NCBI GenBank assembly: GCA_016281825.1
Contig: JAEEJI010000279.1
Coordinates: 1 to 62,833 of the forward strand
Source of the DNA: Muribaculaceae bacterium
GTDB taxonomy: Bacteria > Bacteroidota > Bacteroidia > Bacteroidales > Muribaculaceae
Length of the DNA stretch: 62,833 nucleotides
Direction of reading: 5' to 3'
The first letter of the stretch is position 1. Each line of letters begins with the position of its first letter. This document shows, in pieces, positions 26,385 through 34,606 of the stretch. The notes beneath the pieces were generated by a model. It searched no databases, was not told the DNA's origin, and saw nothing but the letters and a program-made list of their open reading frames with translations. A program made the translations under genes and the position numbers.

Positions 26385-27638
26385 ATGAACTACCCCTTTT
26401 TCATAGCGCAGAGATTGAAGCTTGGCAAGGATGTCAAGCAGGCCGCTCCTAGCCTCAACGTGGCACTGGTGGGCATTGTGCTAGCCATCGTCGTGATGAT
26501 TCTCTCGGTGGCGGTGGTAATGGGGTTCAAAAAAGAAATCTCGACCAAAGTGTACCAGCTTGACGCACACCTCAAGGTGTCGAATGCCGCCATCGGTCTG
26601 GACGACAACTATGCCACCATCAATGCGCAGCCCATCTATCAGGCCATCATGGCCGACGAAGAATTCAAATCTTTGGTCTCAAGCATGTGCCTGATTGCCG
26701 ACCAACCCGCCATCCTCAAAACCGACACCGATTTTGAGGGCATCGTTTACCGTGGCGTGGATGATGGCTACGATTGGCACTATCTGCAGGATAACCTTGT
26801 CGAGGGGCGCGTGCCACTCATCACCGACACCGCTGATGTCAACGAGGTGGTTATCTCGCGGTCGCTAGCCGACAAACTGCGGTTGAAGTGCGGCGACCAT
26901 GTATACACCTATTTTATACAGCAGAAGGTCAAGGTGCGCAACGCACACATCGTGGGCATCGTCAACACCGACTTTGACAACTTTGACAAGGCCATCATTG
27001 TGGGTAACATCCGACAAATCCAAGGCATCAACGACTGGACCGCCGATGTCGGGCACTATGTCGGTGTGAACCTCAAGGATGTGAGCCATGTCAAGGAGGA
27101 TGCTTATCGCTTATATACCCTACTCGCACAACACACCTACCAAACTAATAATAACACGCTGCATGGTGTGACCAACACACGTCAGAACAACATCTCGTTC
27201 TTTGCGTGGCTGCAGATGCTTGACATGAATGTAGTAATCATCCTGGTATTGATGGCGATAGTTTCTGGTTTCACCCTGATTGCCGCCATGTTGATGATTG
27301 TCCTTGAGCGCATTCGCATGATTGGCATGCTCAAAGCATTAGGTGCCAGCAATAATGGCATCCGCAACATCTTCATCTTTCTCACAGGCAAACTCATTTT
27401 CAAAGCATTGCTTTGGGGCAACATCATCGGGCTGGGACTTGCTATGATTCAGAAGTGGTTCCACATTGTCAAGCTCGACCCCAGTTCCTACTACATGCCC
27501 TTTGTGCCCATCGACCTCTCCCCTACTGCCTGGCTACTGCTTAATGTGGGCATCATCATTGTGTCATACCTTACCCTGATTGGCCCAAGCTACATCATCA
27601 GCACCATCCGCCCCACCGCAACCATGCGGTTTGAGTGA
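26385..27638 (+). CDS. FtsX/LolC-E type ABC transporter permease
   Basis: 417 residues. One transmembrane segment near the N-terminus (VALVGIVLAIVVMILSVAV, about 28-50), a large periplasmic MacB-like domain (about 55-270) and three C-terminal segments (about 275-300, 330-350 and 370-400) match the LolC/LolE/FtsX permease topology. The conserved loop RIRMIGMLKALGASN lies between the second and third helices. Lipoprotein release to the outer membrane is the likely role; the ATPase LolD is not adjacent. The ATG at 26385 is chosen because the -7 box lies between it and the upstream in-frame codons. The sigma-factor gene starts 52 bases after the stop. Confidence 0.85.
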   Translation: MNYPFFIAQRLKLGKDVKQAAPSLNVALVGIVLAIVVMILSVAVVMGFKKEISTKVYQLDAHLKVSNAAIGLDDNYATINAQPIYQAIMADEEFKSLVSSMCLIADQPAILKTDTDFEGIVYRGVDDGYDWHYLQDNLVEGRVPLITDTADVNEVVISRSLADKLRLKCGDHVYTYFIQQKVKVRNAHIVGIVNTDFDNFDKAIIVGNIRQIQGINDWTADVGHYVGVNLKDVSHVKEDAYRLYTLLAQHTYQTNNNTLHGVTNTRQNNISFFAWLQMLDMNVVIILVLMAIVSGFTLIAAMLMIVLERIRMIGMLKALGASNNGIRNIFIFLTGKLIFKALLWGNIIGLGLAMIQKWFHIVKLDPSSYYMPFVPIDLSPTAWLLLNVGIIIVSYLTLIGPSYIISTIRPTATMRFE

Positions 27639-27690
27639 TTTTTTCAGAAACTCATCCAACTTTTTCGGTTCGGGTGCATCTAATCCATGT

Positions 27691-28248
27691 ATGACGAACA
27701 CAAGCATCACTGACCAACAACTCATCGACATGCTGAACAACCATGCTCAGCGTGACCAAGGCTTCAGGCTGCTCATGCGACAGTATGGACGATGTCTTTA
27801 TTGGCATGTCAGACGCATAGTCATAGATCATGATGATGCTGAAGATGTCTTGCAGGAGACAGCCATTAAGGTTCTTGAAAGTGTTAGCAAATTCAAGGGC
27901 GATAGCCAGTTAGGCACTTGGCTCTATCGCATTGCCACCAATGAGGCCTTGATGCACTTGCGGCGTCAAACAAGACTGTTCCAAAGCATAGACACTCTAG
28001 GACCAGAGTTGGCTGAGCGACTGGTGTCACAGCCTGACCTGGTAGGCGATGAGGCAGCGATGCTTTTCCAACGAGCCATCTTGCAACTCCCCACACAGCA
28101 ACGTGTCGCTTTCAATCTGCGCTACTACGACGAGCTGAGTTATGAGCAGATTGCCCAAGTCACAGGCAAATCGGTGGCGACACTCAAGAGCAATTATCAT
28201 TATGCAGTGAAGAAAATTGAGAACTACTTAAAAGAGCATTCGTTATGA
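27691..28248 (+). CDS. ECF-type RNA polymerase sigma factor
   Basis: 185 residues. Sigma region 2 is seen at about 30-95 (DHDDAEDVLQETAIKVLE, then GTWLYRIATNEALMHLRR) and region 4 at about 125-180 (LPTQQRVAFNLRYYDELS, YEQIAQVTGKSVATLKS). Group IV sigma factors of this size direct envelope-stress or metal regulons. The ATG at 27691 matches the usual N-terminal length; the frame is open further upstream into the permease gene but has no homology there. Its stop overlaps the next gene by 4 bases (ATGA at 28245-28248), the normal arrangement with a cognate regulator. Confidence 0.92.
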   Translation: MTNTSITDQQLIDMLNNHAQRDQGFRLLMRQYGRCLYWHVRRIVIDHDDAEDVLQETAIKVLESVSKFKGDSQLGTWLYRIATNEALMHLRRQTRLFQSIDTLGPELAERLVSQPDLVGDEAAMLFQRAILQLPTQQRVAFNLRYYDELSYEQIAQVTGKSVATLKSNYHYAVKKIENYLKEHSL

Positions 28249-28685
28249 TCGAATTGGACAAATACAAAGACAAAAATCCATTTGGCATCACCAATGATGA
28301 AATCGACCATCTGGTTAACAATAGTACCGAGCGGGCCATCGAGCAACATCATGACCAGCGCCCCACCCTACGCCGACTGGCTTTGTGGACTGCCACTGCA
28401 GCTGCCATTCTTGGGGCTGTGTTCATGACAGTGCGCATGCTTCATCAAGATACCGAACCCATGACATCACAGAGTAAAATGTTAGCAATCAACGATTTGG
28501 ATACATCAGAGGCATGGTTGGCAGTTGACCAAGTGGACATCGAACCGACTCTGACTGACGCCAAGGCGGATGAGTACGACGGACCTGCCGAAGAGATGAA
28601 AGAAGTCGATGAACTGCTCGAGACCATGACCGATGACGAACTGGATGCCATCGACTACTTTGTTGACGAAATCCCTGAATATTAA
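28245..28685 (+). CDS. Single-pass membrane protein, probable anti-sigma factor
   Basis: 146 residues. A charged cytoplasmic N-terminus of about 45 residues precedes one transmembrane segment (ALWTATAAAILGAVFMTV, about 46-65) and a strongly acidic periplasmic tail. That topology, and the 4-base overlap with the sigma gene, fit an anti-sigma factor. No zinc-binding HxxxCxxC motif is seen, so it is not of the ZAS type. Assignment rests on position and topology, not sequence identity. Confidence 0.6.
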   Translation: MIELDKYKDKNPFGITNDEIDHLVNNSTERAIEQHHDQRPTLRRLALWTATAAAILGAVFMTVRMLHQDTEPMTSQSKMLAINDLDTSEAWLAVDQVDIEPTLTDAKADEYDGPAEEMKEVDELLETMTDDELDAIDYFVDEIPEY

Positions 28686-28705
28686 CCCATTAAAGAATAG
28701 AGAAA

Positions 28706-29269
28706 ATGAAAAAGACAATGATGCTATTGCTTCTGGCTGCTACTATCCTGTCGGCCGGAGCTCAACAAGAGAAAACGGCCGAAAAACAAGAGAAACTCCT
28801 CGAGGCTAAAACACGACAAATGATTCAATCGCTCAACATCACGCCCGAACAGGAGGCCAAATTCACAGAAATCTACCGCGCCTATAACGAGAAGATGCGC
28901 AGCGAATGGAATAGAGGAAACATGCAACAGAAAAGTGATGATGTCAAGCAGGAAGCGAACCGACTGAAGCAACGCCTCAACAACCAGAAAAAGGCATTGG
29001 ACGTTCAGCTTTCTTATGTTGACAAGTTAGCCACAGTCCTCAACGCCGAGCAATTGCGCAAGTTCTTTGACACTGAGCGTAAGATCCAGGCCAGAGTCAA
29101 GTCAAAACGGCAAGGCATGCGAGGCCATGACAAGGGGCATGGACAATGGCGCAAAGATGGACGCAAAGGAGATGCTGCTAGCCGGAAGGCACGCGCTGCC
29201 GAGCGTAGGGCGCGTCATCATCAACGTAGCACCGAACGCCAGACACATACCAATGGCAACGTCGAATAA
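28706..29269 (+). CDS. Periplasmic CpxP/Spy-like helical protein
   Basis: 187 residues with a signal peptide (MKKTMMLLLLAATILSAGAQ). The mature part is almost entirely helical and charged, with an LTxxQ-like opening (SLNITPEQEAKFTEIYRAYN) and a second heptad-rich segment (LNAEQLRKFFDTERKI), as in CpxP/Spy periplasmic chaperone-sensors. The last 60 residues are very basic (KRQGMRGHDKGHG, RRARHHQRST) with many His residues, possibly binding metal or nucleic acid/LPS. It lies 20 bases after the putative anti-sigma gene, so it is the probable periplasmic sensor or output of that system. Confidence 0.6.
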   Translation: MKKTMMLLLLAATILSAGAQQEKTAEKQEKLLEAKTRQMIQSLNITPEQEAKFTEIYRAYNEKMRSEWNRGNMQQKSDDVKQEANRLKQRLNNQKKALDVQLSYVDKLATVLNAEQLRKFFDTERKIQARVKSKRQGMRGHDKGHGQWRKDGRKGDAASRKARAAERRARHHQRSTERQTHTNGNVE

Positions 29270-29275
29270 CAAAAA

Positions 29276-29296
29276 AGTGTCCTGAACCAGGACACT
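29276..29296 (+). terminator. Hairpin after the sigma-factor operon
   Basis: AGTGTCCTG (29276-29284) pairs perfectly with CAGGACACT (29288-29296) over a 3-base loop. It is preceded by six A residues, which would make the T tract for minus-strand transcription; the + strand side lacks a T tract. Confidence 0.55.
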
Positions 29297-29326
29297 CAAT
29301 TAGAGAATCATTAAGATACGCTAGTA

Positions 29327-29355
29327 CCCAGCCCGCTTGTTGAAAGTCGGCTGGG
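29327..29355 (+). terminator. Second hairpin between convergent operons
   Basis: CCCAGCC (29327-29333) pairs with GGCTGGG (29349-29355), followed on the + strand by GCTTGTTATTT. It lies just before the stop of the convergent CoA-transferase gene. Confidence 0.45.
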
Positions 29356-29360
29356 GCTTG

Positions 29361-30653
29361 TTATTTCAGGCGCAAGAAACTGTAGCCGAAGCGTTCGCAA
29401 GCGGCACGTTCCAGTGCCTCACGGTCATCGGGGTGCGCGATGGTGATCATCGCCTTGGCACGTTCCGCCAGACTCTTGTTGCGCAGGTAGACGATTCCAT
29501 GCTCAGTGACGACATATTGCGTCTGAAAACGTGTAGTCACCACGCCGGCACCGGGTGTCAAGGTCGGCACAATCTTTGCCTTGCCCTTGCCAGTACGCGA
29601 CGGCAGAGCGATGAACGTCTTGCCGCCCTCACTCAATGCGCCGCCATACATGAAATCATGTTGGCCACCCACACTAGAGAAGATAGTAGTGCCAATACTG
29701 TCAGCGCACACTTGACCTGTGATGTCGACCTCGATGGCACTATTGATGGCAATCACCTTGGGGTTCTGGCGGATAACCTGCGGGTCATTGGTCCATGCCA
29801 CATCATAGAACTCCACACCTTTGTTATAATGTAGGAAATCATACATGTGCTGGCTACCCAATGCCAACGAAGCCACGCTCACGCCCGGCTTGATGACCTT
29901 CTGAGAGTTGTCAATTACACCTTCTTCAATCAAACGTACCACACCGTCGGTCATCGCCTCGGTATGCAAGCCCAGATGCTGGTGGTTCTTGATGCCGTTG
30001 AGCACGGCATTGGGGATGCCACCCACACCAATCTGCAAGGTTGCCCCATCAGGAATCTCGGCAGCGATGTTCGCACCAATAGCGGCCTCAATGGGTGTCG
30101 GTGGACCGAACTCCAGTGCCAATGGCGGGTCGTCGCACTCGACGGCTGCAGTGATTTGCGACTCGTGGATGAGCGCGCCACCACACAGATAAGGCATACT
30201 CTTGTTAATCTCGGCAATAACAATCTTGCTCGACTCAACGGCCGAGACAGCCAGGTCGGCACTCATGCCGTAGCTGCAATAACCGTTCTCATCGGGGGGC
30301 GAGCAATTGATAAAGGCAATGTCCACGGGTAGTTGTCGGCTGCGGAACAAGAAGGGGATTTCGCCCAGGAAAGCTGGGGTCATGGTGCCATAGCCCTGAG
30401 CCACCCACTTGCGCTGGTCGGCACACAGAAACAGACTATTGGTCCAGAAAGCATCCTTGTACTCGGGTTTGCAGAAGGGAGCTTCTCCCCTACCCACATT
30501 GAATGCCGAATAGATAGTCACGCCTTTCAGCTCGTTGCCACGACGTGCCAGTGCTTCCTCGAGTACCAATGGGATGGACGTACTGCCCTGGATGTAAATC
30601 GAGTCACCCGACTTGACCAGTTGCATCGCCTCATCGGCGGTCATGTAATTCAT
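29361..30653 (-). CDS. Acetyl-CoA hydrolase/CoA-transferase family protein
   Basis: 430 residues, matching the 4-hydroxybutyrate CoA-transferase-like branch (about 430-440) rather than the 500-residue succinyl-CoA:acetate type. Conserved features are IYIQGSTSIPLVLEEAL near the N-terminus, the glycine-rich TLQIGVGGIPNAVL, the segment HTEAMTDGVVRL carrying the glutamate expected to form the enzyme-CoA thioester, and GGQHDFMYGG. It moves CoA between short-chain acids or hydrolyses acyl-CoA. Position downstream of aminotransferase and indolepyruvate oxidoreductase genes suggests it conserves energy from acyl-CoA made there; use in propionate formation with the nearby mutase is an alternative. The start codon directly follows a 7-bp array. 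Confidence 0.85.
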   Translation of the reverse strand: MNYMTADEAMQLVKSGDSIYIQGSTSIPLVLEEALARRGNELKGVTIYSAFNVGRGEAPFCKPEYKDAFWTNSLFLCADQRKWVAQGYGTMTPAFLGEIPFLFRSRQLPVDIAFINCSPPDENGYCSYGMSADLAVSAVESSKIVIAEINKSMPYLCGGALIHESQITAAVECDDPPLALEFGPPTPIEAAIGANIAAEIPDGATLQIGVGGIPNAVLNGIKNHQHLGLHTEAMTDGVVRLIEEGVIDNSQKVIKPGVSVASLALGSQHMYDFLHYNKGVEFYDVAWTNDPQVIRQNPKVIAINSAIEVDITGQVCADSIGTTIFSSVGGQHDFMYGGALSEGGKTFIALPSRTGKGKAKIVPTLTPGAGVVTTRFQTQYVVTEHGIVYLRNKSLAERAKAMITIAHPDDREALERAACERFGYSFLRLK

Positions 30654-30695
30654 TTCAGTTGTCAGTTTTCAGTTTTCAGTGATCAGTTTTCAGTT
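30654..30695. repeat. 7-bp tandem array, unit TTCAGTT
   Basis: Six 7-base units (TTCAGTT with single-base variants) run from the base next to the CoA-transferase start codon to inside the aminotransferase gene. They encode that gene's last four codons and its stop (30683-30685). The array therefore supplies both the 3' end of one coding sequence and the ribosome-entry region of the next. Confidence 0.8.
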
Positions 30696-31996
30696 GCGAT
30701 TTGCTCGAAGATGGCAAGGCGCTCGTCAAGCTGTTGCATCAGCTCCGGGGTACGCAGTGCAGACACGCTGACTCGGGCACCAGGCTGGTCGCTGCCCGTG
30801 GTGTTGAGTGTAATGGCGGCTATGCCGCAACGCAACATCAAGGACAGCAATTCCTTGCAACCCATGCCCTTGTAGCCCACGGTGTAGAAGAAGCCATCGG
30901 CCACATCCTGATTATTGTCCTTGTCATAGACAATGTTGAATCCATGACGCAGGAAGATTTGCTTTGACTCGTGGGCACGTTTCTCATACTCGTGCAGGTC
31001 ATGCACGAAGTCATAGCCATCGGCGGCGGCACCCAACATGGCTGCCAGACCGCATTGAGCAGAGTGCGATGTACCCGACGAGGCGGCATACAGGTAGGTC
31101 AACACAAAGTTGTCACCCATACGTCCCAGGCCATACAGCTCGCGCAGGTGTGGATAGTCGCGATGATAGAGTTTGGGCGAGAATGCCACGATGGCGATGC
31201 GCTCACCAGCATAACTGAAAATCTTCGAGCCGGACATCATCATCACATAATTGTCGGTGTAGTGCGACACGGTGGGTTGATACGGGGGCTCAAAGGGATG
31301 AGACTTGTCGCTGCGGAAGTCCATGCACATATAGGCCATGTCCTCAAGCACAACCACGTCATACTTCGTAGCCAATTCCCCGATAGTCTGCAACTCGTTC
31401 TCGGTCAAGCAAATCCAGGCAGGATTATTGGGATTGCTATAGACAAGGGCGGCGATGTTGCCATTACTCATGTAGCTTTCCAACTTCTCGCGCAGTTTAT
31501 CTTCGCGGTAGTTGTAGATGTCGAACGCCTCGATGCCGGCCCCTGCAATCTTGGCCTGCAACATGTGAGGAGCGAAGCCCGGGTTGATGTAAAGAATCGT
31601 GTCCTTGCCAGGTTGCATCTGCGAACATTCGAGGATAAGTGTATTGCAGCCCTGCATCGACCCCACTGTCGGAACGATGCACTCGCCAGGGATGTCCTGG
31701 TTGATGTAGGCCTTGATAAATCGCGAAGCATTCTGCTTGAGTTCGGGGATGCCACCGATTGTGGGATAGATTGAGGCGACACCACGGTCGAGAGCAGCCT
31801 TCTGGGCCTCGATACCTATCTTGCAGGGATCCAGGCCTGGAACACCAATCTCCAGGTGTACAAACTTCTCTCCCGATACCTTCTCGAGGGCACCGGCCAC
31901 GGCGACACCCTGACGGATAGTCGAGCGCGAAACATCAGCGATGTCCATCTCACGCAAGATGTCGTCTAAAACGTCTTGGTTTACTGGTAAATTCAT
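30683..31996 (-). CDS. PLP-dependent class I/II aminotransferase
   Basis: 437 residues from the ATG at 31996. Fold-type I signatures: SNPNNPAW (PLP-aromatic region) near 215, VVLEDMAYMCMD with the PLP-binding Asp, and SGSKIFSYAGERIA with the Schiff-base lysine near 285. Start choice: the frame is open further upstream but homology begins only here. Linked downstream of iorA and iorB on the same strand, it probably transaminates aromatic or branched amino acids to the 2-oxo acids used by the oxidoreductase. Its C-terminal codons lie within a 7-bp repeat array. Confidence 0.87.
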   Translation of the reverse strand: MNLPVNQDVLDDILREMDIADVSRSTIRQGVAVAGALEKVSGEKFVHLEIGVPGLDPCKIGIEAQKAALDRGVASIYPTIGGIPELKQNASRFIKAYINQDIPGECIVPTVGSMQGCNTLILECSQMQPGKDTILYINPGFAPHMLQAKIAGAGIEAFDIYNYREDKLREKLESYMSNGNIAALVYSNPNNPAWICLTENELQTIGELATKYDVVVLEDMAYMCMDFRSDKSHPFEPPYQPTVSHYTDNYVMMMSGSKIFSYAGERIAIVAFSPKLYHRDYPHLRELYGLGRMGDNFVLTYLYAASSGTSHSAQCGLAAMLGAAADGYDFVHDLHEYEKRAHESKQIFLRHGFNIVYDKDNNQDVADGFFYTVGYKGMGCKELLSLMLRCGIAAITLNTTGSDQPGARVSVSALRTPELMQQLDERLAIFEQIATEN

Positions 31997-32023
31997 GTTT
32001 TTATGGTTTATTGTTATTTGGTA

Positions 32024-32049
32024 TCTCGGAGGACCGCAGTCCTCCGAGA
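32024..32049. other. Intercistronic 11-bp perfect hairpin
   Basis: TCTCGGAGGAC (32024-32034) pairs perfectly with 32039-32049 around CGCA. It lies between iorB and the aminotransferase gene. No T tract follows on the minus strand, so it looks like an RNA-processing or differential-stability element rather than a full terminator. Confidence 0.55.
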
Positions 32050-32060
32050 CTAATTTCTGG

Positions 32061-32639
32061 TTACTTGCGGGCGGCGGCCAGGCCGGCACGGAAGGCAGCG
32101 ATGTTGGTGTCAACAATCGCTTGACCCTTGCGGGCAAACACATGACTGATGCCATCCTCGAGCAGTTCAGGGGTGAGCATCTGCAGCACCGAGGCAGCAG
32201 CACCCAGCAACACCATATTGGCGCTGCGAGGCGAGTTCACCTCCTTGGCGAGCGCATCCACATCTAGCCGGATGACATTGCCCACGCGATCTAGGTCGGC
32301 ATTCACGGCATCCATCTCGGGATAGTTGGGGATGTTGACAAAGGGCTGGGTGTTGGTGATGATCCAGCCATTGGGTGCCAGATAAGGCACATAGCGCAGT
32401 GCCTCCATGGGTTCGAGCGAGATAATCAGGTCACAGGCGCCCTTGGGAATCAAGTCACTGTTGATGGTCGTGTCGCTCACGCGAAGGTTTGACTGCACGT
32501 CACCGCCGCGCTGGCTCATGCCATGAACCTCGGCCTGCTTCAGCTGCAGGTTCTGGTCCAGGGCGGCCCAACCGATGATGGTGGCGATGGAGAGGATACC
32601 TTGTCCGCCCACACCGCACAGAATAATATCTTGTTTCAT
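32061..32639 (-). CDS. iorB: Indolepyruvate oxidoreductase, beta (gamma-domain) subunit
   Basis: 192 residues, typical length. The N-terminal CGVGGQGILSIATIIG nucleotide-binding-like loop and the conserved EVHGMSQRGGDVQSNLR are diagnostic of the gamma domain of 2-oxoacid:ferredoxin oxidoreductases of the indolepyruvate type; ISLEPMEALRY follows. With IorA it converts aryl-pyruvates and CoA to aryl-acetyl-CoA, CO2 and reduced ferredoxin. It is separated from iorA by 79 bases holding a C/G-rich repeat, and from the aminotransferase by a hairpin. Confidence 0.9.
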   Translation of the reverse strand: MKQDIILCGVGGQGILSIATIIGWAALDQNLQLKQAEVHGMSQRGGDVQSNLRVSDTTINSDLIPKGACDLIISLEPMEALRYVPYLAPNGWIITNTQPFVNIPNYPEMDAVNADLDRVGNVIRLDVDALAKEVNSPRSANMVLLGAAASVLQMLTPELLEDGISHVFARKGQAIVDTNIAAFRAGLAAARK

Positions 32640-32689
32640 GAATATGCTTTATTAAAAGTCAGAATGTTTTTTGAAGAAACACAGAACTT

Positions 32690-32718
32690 CCCCCTCTTTA
32701 GGGGGGATTGAGGGGGGG
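32690..32718. repeat. CCCCCTCTTTAGGGGGG-type dispersed repeat
   Basis: CCCCCTC and GAGGGGG/GGGGGG blocks form a short C-rich/G-rich hairpin between iorA and iorB, ending next to the iorA stop. A related copy in the opposite orientation lies at 38598-38626. Confidence 0.55.
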
Positions 32719-34317
32719 CTATACTACTTTTTTTGCTGCTGCGTGGCGTTTCAGCGTCTGGATGCACTCGCGGCGAGCGATAATGACCGACACGCCCTTG
32801 TACTCAATCTCCTCGCGGATGACGCGCTCCATCTCCTCATAGTTCTTGGGCAGCGGCACAATCACACGCACATGCTCAGGCTCAACTCCGATGCCCATGC
32901 AGATGCTCTCCAGACGGCCGGTACCGGCGCTGTCCTGTCCGCCGGTCATGCCCGTAGTAAGGTTGTCGCTGATGCACAACGTCACTTGGGCCTTGGCATT
33001 CACGGCATCAAGCAGACCCGTCATGCCACTGTGGGTGAAGGTCGAGTCACCGATGACGGCAACTGAAGGATGTACACCCGAGATAGCGGCACCCAGTGCC
33101 ATGGTGAACGACGAACCCATCTCGACACAGGTGTGGAAAGCGTGGAACGGAGCCAACCAACCCAACGTGTAGCAACCGATGTCACTGAACACGCGGGCCG
33201 TGGGATAAGTGTGGATGACATTATTCAAAGCAGTGTAGAAGTCGCGGTGGCCGCAGCCCTGACACAGTGCCGGTGGACGCGGAACAGTGACCTGTGAGGC
33301 AGCTTTGACGGGCAACTCGGGCAGCCCCATGGCGGCACGCACGCAGTCGGGCGAGAGTTCGCCGGTGCGCGGCAGCGTGCCATCTAGACGGCCACTGACT
33401 TTAACAGGCGTTGGCAATAGGCCGACAAGGCGCTTCTCGACCAACGGCTGGCCCTCCTCCATGACGATGATACGCTCGCAATCGCGTGCCAGGCGCTGAA
33501 TCATCGCGGTAGGAAGCGGGTATTGCTGAATCTTCAGAACGGGGAAGGGGCATCCGTCGGGATACTGCTCCATCAGATAGTTATAAGCGATGCCACAGGC
33601 GATGATGCCCACCGAGTGGTCCTTGCCGTCAACATACTGGTTGAAGCCCATCGTCTCGGCCTCCTGTTCAAAGGTGGCGTAGTCCTTGATGAGCTGTTCG
33701 TTGCGTACGCGGGCGTTAGCGGGCAGTAGCACCCACTGGCGAGGATTCTCGGGGAAGTGAATCTCGTTCTGCTCGCGGGCCTCCCCCACCTCGACGACGG
33801 CGCGGCTATGCGCCATGCGGGTGGTCAAGCGCATGAGTACGGGGATGCGGTGTTTCTCGCTGAAGTCGTAAGCGGCTTGGATAATCGTGTAGGTCTCTTG
33901 CTGTGAGGCGGGCTCGAAACAAGGCATCATGGCGAACTCGGCATAGAAGCGCGAGTCCTGCTCGTTTTGTGACGAGTGCATCGACGGGTCATCGCAAGCC
34001 GTCACCACGAGGCCACCATTGGCGCCTGTCATGGCCGAGTTGACGAAGGCGTCGGCACACACATTCATACCCACATGTTTCATACACACCAACGCGCGCT
34101 TGCCGCTGTACGAGGCACCTAATGCGGCCTCCATAGCGGTCTTCTCGTTGGCACTCCAGTCGCTGTGAACACCGCGTTCGCGGGCCAGCGCGTTCATTTG
34201 GATAAACTCAGTGATTTCGGTCGATGGGGTTCCAGGATAGGCATATACACCCGAAAGTCCAGCATGCAATGCACCCAACGCCAGAGCCTCATCTCCCAAG
34301 AGAAGATTTTTTTTCAT
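32719..34317 (-). CDS. iorA: Indolepyruvate oxidoreductase, alpha subunit lacking the ferredoxin domain
   Basis: 532 residues. The pyrimidine-binding domain opens with LLGDEALALGALHAG and YAYPGTPSTEI (residues 5-35). The TPP-binding part is C-terminal, with CQGCGHRDFYTAL, GDSTFTHSGMTG and the DNLTTGMTG metal-binding motif (about 350-460). Classical IorA (about 600-650 residues) ends in a domain with two [4Fe-4S] CxxCxxC clusters; this protein stops just before it, at RRECIQTLKRHAAAKKVV. Electron transfer would then need another Fe-S partner. It heads the ior-aminotransferase-CoA-transferase operon. A promoter with TAATTTCG lies upstream. Confidence 0.88.
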   Translation of the reverse strand: MKKNLLLGDEALALGALHAGLSGVYAYPGTPSTEITEFIQMNALARERGVHSDWSANEKTAMEAALGASYSGKRALVCMKHVGMNVCADAFVNSAMTGANGGLVVTACDDPSMHSSQNEQDSRFYAEFAMMPCFEPASQQETYTIIQAAYDFSEKHRIPVLMRLTTRMAHSRAVVEVGEAREQNEIHFPENPRQWVLLPANARVRNEQLIKDYATFEQEAETMGFNQYVDGKDHSVGIIACGIAYNYLMEQYPDGCPFPVLKIQQYPLPTAMIQRLARDCERIIVMEEGQPLVEKRLVGLLPTPVKVSGRLDGTLPRTGELSPDCVRAAMGLPELPVKAASQVTVPRPPALCQGCGHRDFYTALNNVIHTYPTARVFSDIGCYTLGWLAPFHAFHTCVEMGSSFTMALGAAISGVHPSVAVIGDSTFTHSGMTGLLDAVNAKAQVTLCISDNLTTGMTGGQDSAGTGRLESICMGIGVEPEHVRVIVPLPKNYEEMERVIREEIEYKGVSVIIARRECIQTLKRHAAAKKVV

Positions 34318-34364
34318 TGTATTTGGTTTATGTTTCTAATTATCGTCGTTTAGTTTAAGCGCAA

Positions 34365-34396
34365 CGAAATTACACAAAATTCCGCACCCCGACAAA
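34365..34396 (-). promoter_or_regulatory. Promoter of the ior operon
   Basis: On the minus strand TTTG (34393-34396) and TAATTTCG (34365-34372, one base off TAnnTTTG) are 20 bases apart. The leader is about 44 bases to the ATG at 34317. Confidence 0.6.
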
Positions 34397-34487
34397 TTAT
34401 TTAAGAATTATTTCACTTTTCCCACCCCATAAGGGTTAAATAGGGTAAAAAGTGTTGTGAGGACTCATTATTTTCTAAAGAAAATAG

Positions 34488-34517
34488 TTTGTGTTAACAG
34501 AAAAGTATGTAATTTTG
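34488..34517 (+). promoter_or_regulatory. Promoter of mutA-mutB
   Basis: TTTG (34488-34491) and TAATTTTG (34510-34517) are 18 bases apart. The leader is about 85 bases to the mutA ATG at 34607; I see no cobalamin-riboswitch-like B12 box in it. Confidence 0.65.
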
Positions 34518-34606
34518 CAAATTGTTGTCGCGTGTACATAAAAAGCGCTCGCAACGACTGCTTTTTGTATTCATTACAAGTTACTATATAATTCTTAAAA
34601 ACGATT

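Noticed and set aside
34518-34606. Cobalamin riboswitch before mutA
   Set aside because: The leader is about 85 bases and shows no B12-box-like sequence or the expected multi-stem layout.
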